The notes: a model not told the origin generated them from the letters alone. 64,000 bases of DNA from Sphingomonas sp. ATCC 31555 (GCF_000282895.1 NZ_ALBQ01000032.1:45945-109944), one strand, 5' to 3'; counted from the first letter of the stretch, positions 43,135 to 53,107 are shown. Program-made: numbers and translations.

Positions 43135-44924
43135 TTGGAGGCTCCGGCCGCGCAGACGGCGAAGCCGAAGGCGGGAAGGGAAAGGGTGAGGCTGCCGGGG
43201 GCAGAGGCGCTGGCAGGGCAGGCACCTGCCAGGGTGCGGAAGGCGGTGGAGCCGGCCTCGACCTGGACGTTGCCCGTCCAGGGCTCAGGGCTGGTGTTGA
43301 AGGCGATCACTGTCTCCGCGCCGGTCCTCGGATCGAAGCGTGAGACGGCGAACAGACCCGGCTTGTCGCTGGCGAAACGCGTGACCTGCCGCCCGCGGGT
43401 GAGCGCCGGGTGGCTGGTCCGCAGCCGGGCGAGCGTCGCGATCTCGCGAAACAGCGGATGGCCGAGGTTGAAGCTGGGCGTGGCGGTGGTCGCGTCGGTG
43501 CCGAGCAGGTGATTGTCGTTGTAGCTGGCCACCTTGCTCCCGAACATGTCCTCGCGCGCGTCCTGGTCGTTGCCGTCGCTGACGAAGCCCTGCTCGTCGC
43601 CCGAATAAATGGTCGGCACGCCGCGCAGCAGCAGGAGCATTGCCTGGGCGAGCTCGACCCGCTGGAGCAGTTCGGCCTGGCTGATCTTCGGATTGGCCTG
43701 CTTGATGAAGGTGGCGGCGCGGCCCGCGTCATGGTTGCTGACGAAGGTGGGCAGGCGGTGCGCGGTCTTCTCGCCGCCCTCGTACAGCACGTCCGCCGCG
43801 AACACCTTTGCGAGGCGATCGGTCCCCTTGCCGCCGGCAACATCGATCACCGCCTGGTTGAAGGCGAAGTCGAGCACTGCGGGGAACTTGTCGACGCGGG
43901 TGTGGCGGGCCAGCGCGGCGACTTCTGGATCGGCGACCTCGCCGAAGATGTGGAAGTTAGGGATCCCCTTCGCCTTGGCGCGGGCCAGCATTGCCGGGAC
44001 GAAGGCCTGCCAAAACTCCGGGTTCACATGCCGCGCGGTGTCGACGCGGAAGCCGTCGATGCCGAAGCGATCGATCCAGCCGCCGAAAATGTCGATCATC
44101 CCGGCAACGACACGCGGATGCTCGGTCATCAGGTCGTCTAGGCCGACGAAATCGCCCATGGTCGAGCTCTCGCCCGCAAAGGACGAGTTGCCGCGATTGT
44201 GGTAATAGATCGGATCGTTGAGCCAGGCGGGCACCTTCACGTTCCGCTCCGCCTCGGGCACCGCCGGCGTATAGGCATAGTCCGGGCGAGTGAGCCTGGC
44301 GAAGTTGGCGGCGCTGTGATCGTCGTCGCCGCTGAAGCCAGGGTTGATGGCCGTGCCGGCGACGCCCCCTTTACGGCTGTAAGGATAGTCGGCGCGGCTG
44401 CGATAGCTGCAGTCGCCGCATTCGCGATACTGGATCACGTCCGCCGTGTGGTTCACCACGATGTCCATATAGACCTTGATGCTCCGCTTGTGTGCGGCAT
44501 CCACCAGCGCCTTGAACTCGGCGTTGGTGCCGAAATGCGGATCGACCTGGGTGAAATCGGTGATCCAATAGCCGTGATAGCCCGCCGATTCCTGCCCCTT
44601 CGGCCCCTGCACCGGCTTGTTCTTGAAGATCGGGCCGACCCAGATCGCGGTGGCGCCCAGCGCCTGGATATAGTCGAGCCGCTGGATCGCGCCCTTCAGA
44701 TCGCCGCCATGATAGAAGCCCTTGGACGCAGGATCGAAACCGGTGACCAGCCGGTCGCCGGTCAGCCCGCCGCGATCATTGGTGGGGTCGCCATTGTCGA
44801 AGCGGTCGGGGAGGAGGAAGTAGAGCACCTCGTCCTCGGGCAGCCGGTCGCGATAGGTCTGCGCCATGGCCGGAGTCGCGGCGAGCGCGGCGGCGATCAG
44901 GGCGAGGGCGGTGGAACGGATCAT
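43131..44924 (-). CDS. secreted GH13 alpha-amylase/cyclomaltodextrinase-like enzyme
   Basis: 597 residues. The signal peptide is MIRSTALALIAAALAATPAM, ending before AQTYRDR. The barrel shows DEVLYFLLPDRFDNGDPTND, DIVVNHTADVIQYREC, the nucleophile Asp in GIDGFRVDTARHVN, the acid Glu in FHIFGEVADPE and the third Asp in TFVSNHDAGRAATF. The calcium-like NDRGG segment at the N-terminus recalls SusA/neopullulanase-type periplasmic enzymes. It should cut malto-oligosaccharides arriving through the TonB receptors. It overlaps both neighbours by four bases. Confidence 0.91.
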   Translation of the reverse strand: MIRSTALALIAAALAATPAMAQTYRDRLPEDEVLYFLLPDRFDNGDPTNDRGGLTGDRLVTGFDPASKGFYHGGDLKGAIQRLDYIQALGATAIWVGPIFKNKPVQGPKGQESAGYHGYWITDFTQVDPHFGTNAEFKALVDAAHKRSIKVYMDIVVNHTADVIQYRECGDCSYRSRADYPYSRKGGVAGTAINPGFSGDDDHSAANFARLTRPDYAYTPAVPEAERNVKVPAWLNDPIYYHNRGNSSFAGESSTMGDFVGLDDLMTEHPRVVAGMIDIFGGWIDRFGIDGFRVDTARHVNPEFWQAFVPAMLARAKAKGIPNFHIFGEVADPEVAALARHTRVDKFPAVLDFAFNQAVIDVAGGKGTDRLAKVFAADVLYEGGEKTAHRLPTFVSNHDAGRAATFIKQANPKISQAELLQRVELAQAMLLLLRGVPTIYSGDEQGFVSDGNDQDAREDMFGSKVASYNDNHLLGTDATTATPSFNLGHPLFREIATLARLRTSHPALTRGRQVTRFASDKPGLFAVSRFDPRTGAETVIAFNTSPEPWTGNVQVEAGSTAFRTLAGACPASASAPGSLTLSLPAFGFAVCAAGASK

Positions 44925-46432
44925 GCGGCAATCTCCGCGTCCGCAGCGCCGTGCGCGCGGACGAACTCGCTATGGGGGGCCATCTGCGCGGCCTCGCGCG
45001 CATTAAGCTTGGCGATGAGGTCGAGATACTCGGCGATCTGCGCGGCCGGCGGCGCATCGGCGAGCGGGTGATGACCCTCCGCCGCGATGCCCTGGCCGGC
45101 GAGCACCTGTAGCCAGGCGACGTCGCTGAACAGATCGCCGTCCTCGCGGTCGATCTCGCCGCTCGCGCGCCACAGCGCGATCTTCTCGGCAAGGCCGTCG
45201 GGCAGGGGCGCCTCGCGGCGTTCGCGCCAGAAGGGCTCGTCGCGATCGTTCGCCCAGTAATGCAGGGTCAGGAAGTCGCGGATCCGCTCCATCTCCTGCG
45301 CGGCCTGCCGGTTGTAGCGGTTGCGCAGCGGCGCGATCGCGCGGGCGCCCGGCAACAGCGTCAGCACGCGCTCGATCGCCGACTGGATGAGGTGGATGCT
45401 CGTCGATTCCAGCGGCTCCAGGAACCCGCTGGCAAGGCCGAGCGCGATGACGTTGCCCGCCCAGCACTGCTCCCGGCGCCCCGCCGTGAAGCGCAGCGGC
45501 CGCGGATCGGCGAGCGCGGGCTCGTCCAGTCCGGCTAGCAGCGCCGCGGCGGCCGCATCGTCCGACAGATGCCGGCTCGAATAGACGATGCCGTTGCCCG
45601 TGCGGTGCTGCAGCGGAATCCGCCACTGCCAGCCGGCCCCGTGCGCGGTGGCGCGGGTATAGGGGGTGAAATCGCGTGCACGCGCGCTGGGCACCGCCAA
45701 CGCGCGGTCGCACGGCAGCCAGTGCGACCAGTCGCGATAGCCAACGCCCATCGCCTCGCCGATCAGCCGCGCATGGAAGCCGGTGCAGTCGAGAAACAGG
45801 TCGCCTTCGATCCGGCGATCGCCGTCGAGGTGCAGCGCCTGCAGATTGCCGTCCTCCCCCGCCCGCGCGACTGCTTCGATCCGTCCCTCGTGCCGCACCA
45901 CGCCCCGCGCTTCGGCATAGTCGCGCAGGAAGCGAGCATAGAGACCCGCATCGAAATGGAAGGCATAGGGCATTTCCGGCAGTACGCGGGCGGTGCGGGC
46001 GGGCCCACGCTGCATCCGGTTGCCGAGTGCCGCGACATTGTTGAGCGCATAAGCGGCCAGCGGCTCGGCCACGCCCTCGGCCATTCCGCGCAGCCAGGTG
46101 TGGCGGAAGGCGAGCAGGCCGTTGTCGCGGCCAACCTCGCCAAAGGCGTGCATGTAGCGCCCGCTTTTGGTCCAGCCGACGAACTCGATCGCCAGCTTGT
46201 AGCTCGCCTGGGTGGCGGCGACGAACGCGTCCTCGTCGATGCCCAGGCTGGCGTTGAACATCCGGATCTGCGGAATAGTCGCTTCGCCCACGCCCACCGT
46301 GCCGATCGCATCCGATTCGACGAGCGAGACGGTGAAGCCGGCCCCCAGGAACCGGACCAGCGCGGCGGCCGCCATCCATCCGGCGGTGCCGCCGCCGGCG
46401 ACGACGATGCGATAGGGTGCTGTGGATGCCAT
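44921..46432 (-). CDS. flavin-dependent tryptophan-halogenase family protein (in amylase operon)
   Basis: 503 residues. FAD binds at RIVVAGGGTAGWMAAAALVR. GTVGVGEATIP follows, and the catalytic lysine is K79 in ASYKLAIEFVGW, the same number as in PrnA/RebH. AGWQWRIPLQHRTGNG holds the WxWxIP motif, and FLEPLESTSIHLIQS carries the EPLEST segment with the second catalytic residue. All halogenase hallmarks are therefore intact. It is encoded as first gene of an operon with two GH13 enzymes and lies 65 bases from TonB receptor 46498. Substrate unknown; free tryptophan is not implied. Confidence 0.9.
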   Translation of the reverse strand: MASTAPYRIVVAGGGTAGWMAAAALVRFLGAGFTVSLVESDAIGTVGVGEATIPQIRMFNASLGIDEDAFVAATQASYKLAIEFVGWTKSGRYMHAFGEVGRDNGLLAFRHTWLRGMAEGVAEPLAAYALNNVAALGNRMQRGPARTARVLPEMPYAFHFDAGLYARFLRDYAEARGVVRHEGRIEAVARAGEDGNLQALHLDGDRRIEGDLFLDCTGFHARLIGEAMGVGYRDWSHWLPCDRALAVPSARARDFTPYTRATAHGAGWQWRIPLQHRTGNGIVYSSRHLSDDAAAAALLAGLDEPALADPRPLRFTAGRREQCWAGNVIALGLASGFLEPLESTSIHLIQSAIERVLTLLPGARAIAPLRNRYNRQAAQEMERIRDFLTLHYWANDRDEPFWRERREAPLPDGLAEKIALWRASGEIDREDGDLFSDVAWLQVLAGQGIAAEGHHPLADAPPAAQIAEYLDLIAKLNAREAAQMAPHSEFVRAHGAADAEIAA

Positions 46433-46460
46433 GGCCTACCCTTCCGGTGCCGGCAGGTGG

Positions 46461-46489
46461 CGCCCGGCTCCCTGCGGGGGAACCGGGCG
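46461..46489. terminator. hairpin after TonB receptor 4
   Basis: CGCCCGGCTCCC pairs with GGGGAACCGGGCG at 11 of 12 positions over a short loop. It fills most of the 65-base gap between the leftward receptor 46498 and the leftward halogenase operon. Confidence 0.55.
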
Positions 46490-46497
46490 GCCAACCG

Positions 46498-49335
46498 TCA
46501 GAACTTGTACGTGATGCCGAGATAATAGTCCCGGCCGTAGCGCTGATATTCGCGGACCAGGCGCTGGTCGCCGGCCTCGGTGGTGACGAACGGCTGGTCG
46601 GTCAGGTTCTTTGCCTGCGCCAGGATCGCGAGGCCCTTCAGCGGACCGGCCTGGAATTCATAGCCGATCTGGGCATCCAGCACCCCTTCCGCCTTGCCGG
46701 TGCGGAATTCCGGGTTGGCCGAAAGGCCGGCCAGCTCCGCCAGGAAGCTGTCGCGCCAGCGATAGGTGGCGCGCGCCTGGAAGCCGTTCTTCTCGTAATA
46801 GGCAGTGCCGGTGGCGATCCACTTCGATTGGCCGGGCAGCGTCACCGGCTGGGTGGGGTTGCTGCCATAGGTCACGCGGCTGTCGACATAGCTGCCGCTG
46901 GCGAACACGCCGAACCCGTCCAGCGCGCTGGTAAAGGTGCTGAACGGCAGCGATGCGGTGGCTTCCACGCCCAGAATGTCGCCTCGGCCGGTATTGTCCG
47001 GCGTGGTCACTAGGCCGAACTGCGCGTTCTGCGCCCGTACGATCGCCGCCGCCGCCGGGGGCAGCGCCGACAGCAGCGCCGAGAAGTCGTACAGCGTGCT
47101 GTTGTTCGGATCGACGAAGTCGGTGAGGTGCTTGTAGAAGCCGGTCAGCGCCAGATAGCCGCCACCGCGCAGATACTTCTCTACCGAGATGTCGATGTTG
47201 GTCGATTGATAGGGGCGAAGGCGGAAATTGCCGCCGTTTGAGCTGAACGGGCTGTTCTGCGGCAAGCTGCCCAGGCCCACCTTGGAAAGATCGATGCTCA
47301 CCGCCTGGGTGATGCGTTCCTGGTCCAGGCGGGGGCGGACCATCGTCTGCGCCGCACCCAGCTTGACGTAGAAGGCGTCCATCAGTTCCAGGCTGAACGT
47401 CGCCGAGGGCAGGAAGTTGGTGTATTTGGTGCTGTCTGCGACCGGTGACGTGGTGACGACGCCGTTCTGCAGCGCGGCGATCGCGCCAGAGGAGCCTTGG
47501 TCGGTATGCACCACCTGCAGGCCAAGCGTGCCCTTCAGTGCCTTGCCGCCGACAAGGCCGTCGATCACCAGCTTGGCATAGCCGGTATAGACCTTCTCGG
47601 TCACGACGTTGTCGCGCACCAGCGAGTCCGGGCGATTGTCGAACACCGAACGCAGCTGGCTGTACACCTTCAGCGGATCATAGGTCAGCATCTTCGGCAC
47701 GCCCAGATAGGCCAGCGCCACCGGCTCGCTTAGCACCGCGTCCGCAGGCACCGCGAAGCTGGTCGGCGTGCCGCTGGCGATCGTGCAGTTGGTGCCGGCA
47801 CCCGGCGGGCACAGGAAGAACGATGTGTAGCGGCTCTGCTTCTCGCGGCGGCTGAAGTTCGCGCCGACTTCCCAGCCCTTCACCACGCTGCCGCTGAACT
47901 CGCCGTTGAAGCTGGCGCGCAGCGATTTCAGGTCGTCCTCGAAGTCCGGCCGGTTGAGGAAGCCGGCCTGGACGACGGACTGGGTGCCGTTGAACCCCCA
48001 GCCGCGCGGATCGGTCAGCCGGATCACGCTCGTGTTGGTGTAATCCAGCGTCGGCACGATGCTGTAGGTGCCGTTCGCGTTCTGGTTGATCCGGATCGTG
48101 TCCTTGGCGCCGGTGGAGTTGTAGCCCGTGCCCGAATAGGTTTCGAGCAGGAAGTCGGTGCGGGTGGCGCGGCTCCAGCTGGCGTCGACGACAAAGTGAA
48201 CGCTGTCGCTCAGCTTGAAATCGTTGTTCCAGCCCAGCGACAGGTTTTCGGCCTTGCGATCGTTGAAGTCGTTACGCTGGACGGCGACGACGTTGCTCAG
48301 CGTGGCGCTGGTGACCAGGCCGTTCTGCACCGTGTAACCGGGCTGAATCACGGCGTTCGATCCCCATTGCGGTGCAATCGGGAATTCGATGCCGCGCAGG
48401 CGCTGGGTTTCCTGGAAGTGCGAATAAAGCGCGTCGAAGGTCGAATGGAAGTTATCGCTCGGTTCCCATTCCACCGTGGCGACGCCGCCATAGCGCTTGA
48501 GCAGGTTGGACTGCACATAGGGCTTCGCGCCGCCGAGGAAGAGATTGCCGCCGGCGGCGGTCTCGTTCGGGAAGCCCCAGGCGGCATAGCGCTCGATCTG
48601 GGTCGGCGTGTTCTGCGCCGAAAGGCCGATCGCGATACCCAGCGTGTCGCCGGCGAACTTGTCGACGAACGTCGCCGACGCACGATAGCCATAGCGGGTG
48701 CCGTCGGGGTTGAGCGCCTTCTGCTCGTTCAGCTGGCCACGCGCCGCGACGACGAAGGTGCGCTTCGATTGATCGAGCGGACGAAGCATGCGCAAATCGA
48801 CCGTGCCGGCGATGCCTGCGGCGATCAGCGACGCATCGGCCGACTTGTAGACGTTGACGTTGCGGAAGAATTCCGACGGATACTGATCATATTCGACGCC
48901 GCGATTGTCGCCCACCGTCACCTGCTCGCGGCCGTTCAGCAGCGTGGTGGAGAAATCGGGCCCCAGGCCGCGGATCGACAGGCGCTGGTCGCGGCCTTCC
49001 AGCCGCTGCGCGGTGACGCCCGGGATGCGGGCGAGCGAGTCTGCGATCGACACGTCGGGCAGCTTGCCAATGTCCTCGGACGATACCGAATCGACGATCA
49101 TCGTGTTGTTGCGCTTGATGTTCGCCGAGGATGCGAGCGCCGCGCGGAAGCCGGTGACGACGATCTCGCCGCCGGTGGCGCTATCCTGCGTGTCGCTTGC
49201 CGGCATGTCGGCCGGCGGGGTCGCGGCGTCCTGCGCTAGGGCGGCGGCGGTGGTGAAGCTGAAGGCGATCGCGGCGGCGCTGGCGCCAAGCGCGATGCGG
49301 GCGGCACGCGGGCCGCGGAAGGTGCGAAGCAACAT
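46498..49335 (-). CDS. TonB-dependent receptor 4
   Basis: 945 residues. The ATG at 49335 has GGGGAGAG four bases upstream; the TTG at 49347 is inside that site. The signal peptide ends near ALAQDA. The TonB box GEIVVTGFRAA is followed by the plug (SVSSEDIGKLPDVSIADSLA, GRDQRLSIRGLGPDFSTTLL) and a barrel ending YYLGITYKF. It is divergent from a LacI-type regulator gene and followed by the halogenase/GH13 operon, so malto-oligosaccharide uptake is the most likely role. Confidence 0.92.
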   Translation of the reverse strand: MLLRTFRGPRAARIALGASAAAIAFSFTTAAALAQDAATPPADMPASDTQDSATGGEIVVTGFRAALASSANIKRNNTMIVDSVSSEDIGKLPDVSIADSLARIPGVTAQRLEGRDQRLSIRGLGPDFSTTLLNGREQVTVGDNRGVEYDQYPSEFFRNVNVYKSADASLIAAGIAGTVDLRMLRPLDQSKRTFVVAARGQLNEQKALNPDGTRYGYRASATFVDKFAGDTLGIAIGLSAQNTPTQIERYAAWGFPNETAAGGNLFLGGAKPYVQSNLLKRYGGVATVEWEPSDNFHSTFDALYSHFQETQRLRGIEFPIAPQWGSNAVIQPGYTVQNGLVTSATLSNVVAVQRNDFNDRKAENLSLGWNNDFKLSDSVHFVVDASWSRATRTDFLLETYSGTGYNSTGAKDTIRINQNANGTYSIVPTLDYTNTSVIRLTDPRGWGFNGTQSVVQAGFLNRPDFEDDLKSLRASFNGEFSGSVVKGWEVGANFSRREKQSRYTSFFLCPPGAGTNCTIASGTPTSFAVPADAVLSEPVALAYLGVPKMLTYDPLKVYSQLRSVFDNRPDSLVRDNVVTEKVYTGYAKLVIDGLVGGKALKGTLGLQVVHTDQGSSGAIAALQNGVVTTSPVADSTKYTNFLPSATFSLELMDAFYVKLGAAQTMVRPRLDQERITQAVSIDLSKVGLGSLPQNSPFSSNGGNFRLRPYQSTNIDISVEKYLRGGGYLALTGFYKHLTDFVDPNNSTLYDFSALLSALPPAAAAIVRAQNAQFGLVTTPDNTGRGDILGVEATASLPFSTFTSALDGFGVFASGSYVDSRVTYGSNPTQPVTLPGQSKWIATGTAYYEKNGFQARATYRWRDSFLAELAGLSANPEFRTGKAEGVLDAQIGYEFQAGPLKGLAILAQAKNLTDQPFVTTEAGDQRLVREYQRYGRDYYLGITYKF

Positions 49336-49462
49336 GTCTCTCCCCAATTCGTCTCTGCTCCGGGCTCTTGATGGCCGGATGGTGCCCGCCCCATGCGGGA
49401 TGCGCCGGATCTGCGCAGTGCTGCACCTCTTCTTGCAAAACAGGGTATGGAGGCCAGCCGCT

Positions 49463-49476
49463 CACATACGTATTCA
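49463..49476. promoter_or_regulatory. palindromic site between receptor 4 and LacI gene
   Basis: CACATACGTATTCA contains the perfect palindrome ATACGTAT. On the other strand it reads TGAATACGTATGTG, a CG-centred LacI-like shape. It lies roughly midway in the 258-base divergent gap. Nothing else stands out there except a CATAATATG stretch at 49550-49558 that may be a -10 for the regulator gene. Confidence 0.4.
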
Positions 49477-49593
49477 ACCGCGAACTGGGCCGGGGAGGCC
49501 GGTTTTCCGCCACTGCCGCGATTGACGCGGCCTTGCCGATGCGCCCATGCATAATATGCGATGCGGGGATACGGCCGCACGCGGGGAGGGTTC

Positions 49594-50625
49594 ATGATGG
49601 GCATGCAGCGCAAGCCTACTTCGTTCGACATTGCCCAGCTCGCCGGCGTTTCGCAGCCGACCGTCTCGCGGGCGCTGCGCGGCGAGGCGGGGGTCAACCC
49701 CGCGACGCGTCTGCGCATTGAGTCCATAGCGAAGCAGTTGAACTACCGTGTCGACAAGGCGGCCTCCAATCTCCGTACCCGCCATTCGCAGACGCTGGCG
49801 CTGCTGTTCTTCGAAGATCCGACGTCGGATGATTCGCTGATAAATCCGTTTTTTCACTCGATGCTGGGTTCTATCATTCGCGCTTGTGCCGAACATAATC
49901 ATGATCTGCTGATTAGCTTTCAGCAGCTCTCCAGTGACTGGCACACCGATTATGAGGATGCTCGCAAGGCCGATGGGCTGATCCTGCTCGGCTATGGCGA
50001 TTTCGAACTGTACCGCACGCGGCTCGCTGCCCTACGGGATGCCGGCACGCATTTCGTGCGCTGGGGTTCGGTGCTCTCCGAAGATGCGGGGCTCACCGTC
50101 GGTTGCGACAATCGTGGCGGCGGTGCGGAGGCGACGCGGCACCTGCTGGCGCTGGGCCGGCGACAAATTGGATTTTTGGGTACGGCCTCCAGCCATTATC
50201 CGGAGTTTCACGAGCGCTATCGCGGCCATGCGGAGGCGCTGGCCGCCGCGGGTATCGCGGTTGCGCCCGATCTGCAGATCGATGCGATCACCACCGAGGA
50301 ATCGGGGGCGGCCGCTGCCCAGGCGCTGCTCGACAGCGGCGCGCAATTCGACGCGGTGCTTGCGGCGAGCGACCTGATCGCGATCGGCGCGATGCGGGCG
50401 CTTCAGGCCGCGGGCAAGCGCATTCCAGAGGATGTTTCGGTGATCGGTTTCGACGATATTCCCGCCGCCAGTTCGGCAAGTCCGCCGCTCACCACCGTGA
50501 TGCAGGATGCGCGGCTGGCCGGTCGTCGCCTGGTGGAAACCCTGATCGGCCGCATCCGCGACACGCCGGTCGGTCCGGCGCTGCTGCCCACCAAGTTGAT
50601 CGTTCGCAAATCGTGCGGAGCGTGA
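49594..50625 (+). CDS. LacI-family transcriptional regulator of the maltodextrin genes
   Basis: 343 residues from ATG 49594, five bases after GGGGAGGG. The helix-turn-helix is SFDIAQLAGVSQPTVSRALR, and LNYRVDKAASNLRTRHSQTL is the hinge. The sensor domain has LGRRQIGFLGTASSHYPEFH and VIGFDDIPAASSASPPLTTV. It is divergent from TonB receptor 46498 and overlaps the sugar transporter gene by GTGA, so it probably controls both in response to maltose or a malto-oligosaccharide. This fits MalR-type regulators near starch genes in related bacteria. Confidence 0.9.
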   Translation: MMGMQRKPTSFDIAQLAGVSQPTVSRALRGEAGVNPATRLRIESIAKQLNYRVDKAASNLRTRHSQTLALLFFEDPTSDDSLINPFFHSMLGSIIRACAEHNHDLLISFQQLSSDWHTDYEDARKADGLILLGYGDFELYRTRLAALRDAGTHFVRWGSVLSEDAGLTVGCDNRGGGAEATRHLLALGRRQIGFLGTASSHYPEFHERYRGHAEALAAAGIAVAPDLQIDAITTEESGAAAAQALLDSGAQFDAVLAASDLIAIGAMRALQAAGKRIPEDVSVIGFDDIPAASSASPPLTTVMQDARLAGRRLVETLIGRIRDTPVGPALLPTKLIVRKSCGA

Positions 50626-52118
50626 GGGTGGAGAAGCCGCGTCAGTCCTTTGCTGGGCTTTGGAACATCAGCTTCGGCTTTTTCGGCATCCAGATCGGGT
50701 TCGCGCTGCAGAACGCCAACATGAGTCGAATCTTCCAGTCGCTCGGCACGGATCTGGACGATCTGCCCGCGCTCTGGGTGGCGGCGCCGCTCACCGGCCT
50801 GTTGGTGCAGCCGGTCATCGGCCATCTCAGCGACCGCACCTGGCTCGGCCGTCTGGGGCGGCGGCGGCCCTATTTCCTCGGCGGGGCCATACTCGCGGCG
50901 CTGGCGCTGCTGCTGATGCCGGAAAGCCCGGCTTTGTGGTTCGCTGCGGGCCTGCTCTGGGTGCTCGATGCCTCGCTCAACATCTCGATGGAGCCGTTCC
51001 GCGCGTTCGTGGGTGACATGCTGCGCAAGGACCAGCACAGCGCTGGCTATGCGGTGCAGACTGCCTTTATCGGCATGGGCGCGGTGCTGGGATCGATCTT
51101 TCCCTGGGCGCTCGAAAAGTTCGGCGTCTCCAATGCGGCGGTTGCGAACGGCCTGCCGGATACGGTGAAGTTCGCCTTCTGGTTCGGTGGAGCGGCGCTG
51201 TTTTGTGCTGTCTTGTGGACGGTGCTGACGACGCGCGAATACAGCCCGGCCGAAATGGCTGCGTTCGACGATGCGTCGGCGGTGGAAGCGGGGGCCGCGA
51301 TGCGGCTGCTTGCGGCGCGCCATCCGGCGGCGGGGATGCCCTGGGTTCTGGGCGGCGCGCTGGTGGTCCTCGCGGTCGCCCGGTTCGCACTGGAGAAGGA
51401 AGTCTATCTGCTCGGCGGTCTGCTGATCGCCTATGGCGTCGCGCAGGCGGTGGCGATCCTCCGTGCGCGGACGGACAGGGCGAGCATGCTCGGCCATATC
51501 GTCGGCGATTTCGCCGGCATGCCGGTGCTGATGAAGCGGCTGGCGGTGGCGCAGTTCTTCAGCTGGTCCGCGCTGTTCATCATGTGGATCAACACGACGC
51601 CGATCGTCGCCGGCACCTTCTATGGCGCGCCCGATCCGACAAGCACCGGCTATCAGCAGGGCGCCAACTGGGTCGACGTGCTGTTCGCTACCTATAACGG
51701 CGTTGCGGCGGTGGCCGCGCTCACGCTGTTGCCGCTGCTCTCCGCGCGCATCGGCAAGGCGCGGACGCACCTGGTCGGCCTGGTATGCGGCGCGGCGGGC
51801 TTCGCCAGCTTCTTCCTCGTGCGCGATCCGGTGTGGTTGATCGCCAGCGAAATCGGCATCGGCATCGCCTGGGCGTCGATTCTCGCCATGCCGTACGCCA
51901 TCCTCGCTTCCAGCCTGCCGCAGGCGAAGCTCGGTATCTACATGGGATTGTTCAACATTTTTGTCGTTTTGCCGCAGCTGTTGGTGGCAACGGTAATGGG
52001 ATCAATCATGAAGCGCCTCTTCCCCCAAGAACCCATCTGGACGATGGCTTTCGCTGCGGGCACGCTGCTGCTTGCGGCAGCGGCGATGCTGCGGGTGGCG
52101 GCACTGTCGCGGGATTGA
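50622..52118 (+). CDS. MFS sugar transporter (SLC45/maltose-type)
   Basis: 498 residues, about twelve membrane spans. The GTG at 50622 overlaps the regulator stop (GTGA). GHLSDRTWLGRLGRRRPYFL between spans 2 and 3 is the RxGRRRP signature of SLC45/sucrose-type symporters, and FGIQIGFALQNANMSRIFQS is the matching first span. Relatives near amylase genes take up maltose. It should import the disaccharide for the cytoplasmic alpha-glucosidase at 41518. A 40-residue hydrophilic loop with DDASAVEAGAAM lies mid-protein. Confidence 0.87.
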   Translation: MRVEKPRQSFAGLWNISFGFFGIQIGFALQNANMSRIFQSLGTDLDDLPALWVAAPLTGLLVQPVIGHLSDRTWLGRLGRRRPYFLGGAILAALALLLMPESPALWFAAGLLWVLDASLNISMEPFRAFVGDMLRKDQHSAGYAVQTAFIGMGAVLGSIFPWALEKFGVSNAAVANGLPDTVKFAFWFGGAALFCAVLWTVLTTREYSPAEMAAFDDASAVEAGAAMRLLAARHPAAGMPWVLGGALVVLAVARFALEKEVYLLGGLLIAYGVAQAVAILRARTDRASMLGHIVGDFAGMPVLMKRLAVAQFFSWSALFIMWINTTPIVAGTFYGAPDPTSTGYQQGANWVDVLFATYNGVAAVAALTLLPLLSARIGKARTHLVGLVCGAAGFASFFLVRDPVWLIASEIGIGIAWASILAMPYAILASSLPQAKLGIYMGLFNIFVVLPQLLVATVMGSIMKRLFPQEPIWTMAFAAGTLLLAAAAMLRVAALSRD

Positions 52119-52207
52119 AGCAAGGCTAGGCCGGTCGCCGAACCCACGCTATCGTTCCGCATCCGTTGTGGAATAGCGGATCGAGCGACCTCACAGGGAG
52201 AGCAGGG

Positions 52208-53107
52208 ATGATCATCGTCGCGGGCGCAACCGGGGACCTTGGGGGCAGGATCGTTCGCGAACTTGCTGGTCTGGGCGCGCCGGTGTGCTCCCTTGTGCGG
52301 GCCGGTACTTCGCCAGAACGGATGGCCGCAATCCAGGGAGAGATCCGCACAGTCGATTTCGACGATGTCAGGGCGACCGCCGCTGCGATGGAAGGCGCCA
52401 GCTGTGTCGTATCGGCGCTAAGCGGGCTCGAGCCGGTGGTTCTCGGCGTGCAAGGCCAACTGCTCGATGCTGCAGTACAGGCGGGCGTGCCGCGGCTCAT
52501 CCCTTCGGACTTCGCCATTGACTTCCGCAAGATTCCGCCGGGGACCAACCGTAATCTCGACCTGCGCGAACGCTTTCGCCGCCGCGCCGAGCAAGCTGAC
52601 ATTCGGCTGACGTCGATCCTGAACGGCGCCTTCATGGATATGCTGACCGGCGTGATGCCGGTGATCCAGCATCGTCTCCGCAGCGTGCTCTACTGGGGCA
52701 GCGCCGATCAGCCGATGGACTTCACTACCATCGCGGATACGGCGGCCTTTACGGCGCGCGCCGCCATGGATAACGATAGCCCGCGCTTGCTCAACATCTG
52801 CGGTGATCGCGTCACTGCGCGCGACCTTGCCCAAATCGCCGGAACTGTCCGCCAGCAGCCCTATCGGGTTCTGCCCGCCGGAACGATCGGGATGCTGGGG
52901 CTGATGATCGGCCTCGCCAAGCGGGTTGCGCCCGGCAAACCCGGAGATCTCTATCCTGCTTGGCAGGGCATGCAATATATGCGGAATCTGTTTGCAGGCG
53001 AGGGCATGCTGGACACGCCATTCGACAATGATCGCTATTCCGGTCTCCGCTGGACCCGCGTAGAAGATGTGCTGCGCGAGGACGCTAGATGGGTAGGTAA
53101 GCGTTAG
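52208..53107 (+). CDS. NmrA-like NAD(P)-binding reductase
   Basis: 299 residues. The atypical-SDR loop MIIVAGATGDLGGRIVRELA binds NADP. RLIPSDFAIDFRKIPPGTNR near residue 100 resembles the isoflavone-reductase/NmrA group, which keeps a lysine-like site there and lacks the classic YxxxK. ATG 52208 follows AGGGAGAGCAGGG. It probably reduces an aromatic or small carbonyl compound, or senses NADP. Its end overlaps the convergent cupin gene end by four bases. Nothing ties it firmly to either neighbouring system. Confidence 0.8.
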   Translation: MIIVAGATGDLGGRIVRELAGLGAPVCSLVRAGTSPERMAAIQGEIRTVDFDDVRATAAAMEGASCVVSALSGLEPVVLGVQGQLLDAAVQAGVPRLIPSDFAIDFRKIPPGTNRNLDLRERFRRRAEQADIRLTSILNGAFMDMLTGVMPVIQHRLRSVLYWGSADQPMDFTTIADTAAFTARAAMDNDSPRLLNICGDRVTARDLAQIAGTVRQQPYRVLPAGTIGMLGLMIGLAKRVAPGKPGDLYPAWQGMQYMRNLFAGEGMLDTPFDNDRYSGLRWTRVEDVLREDARWVGKR

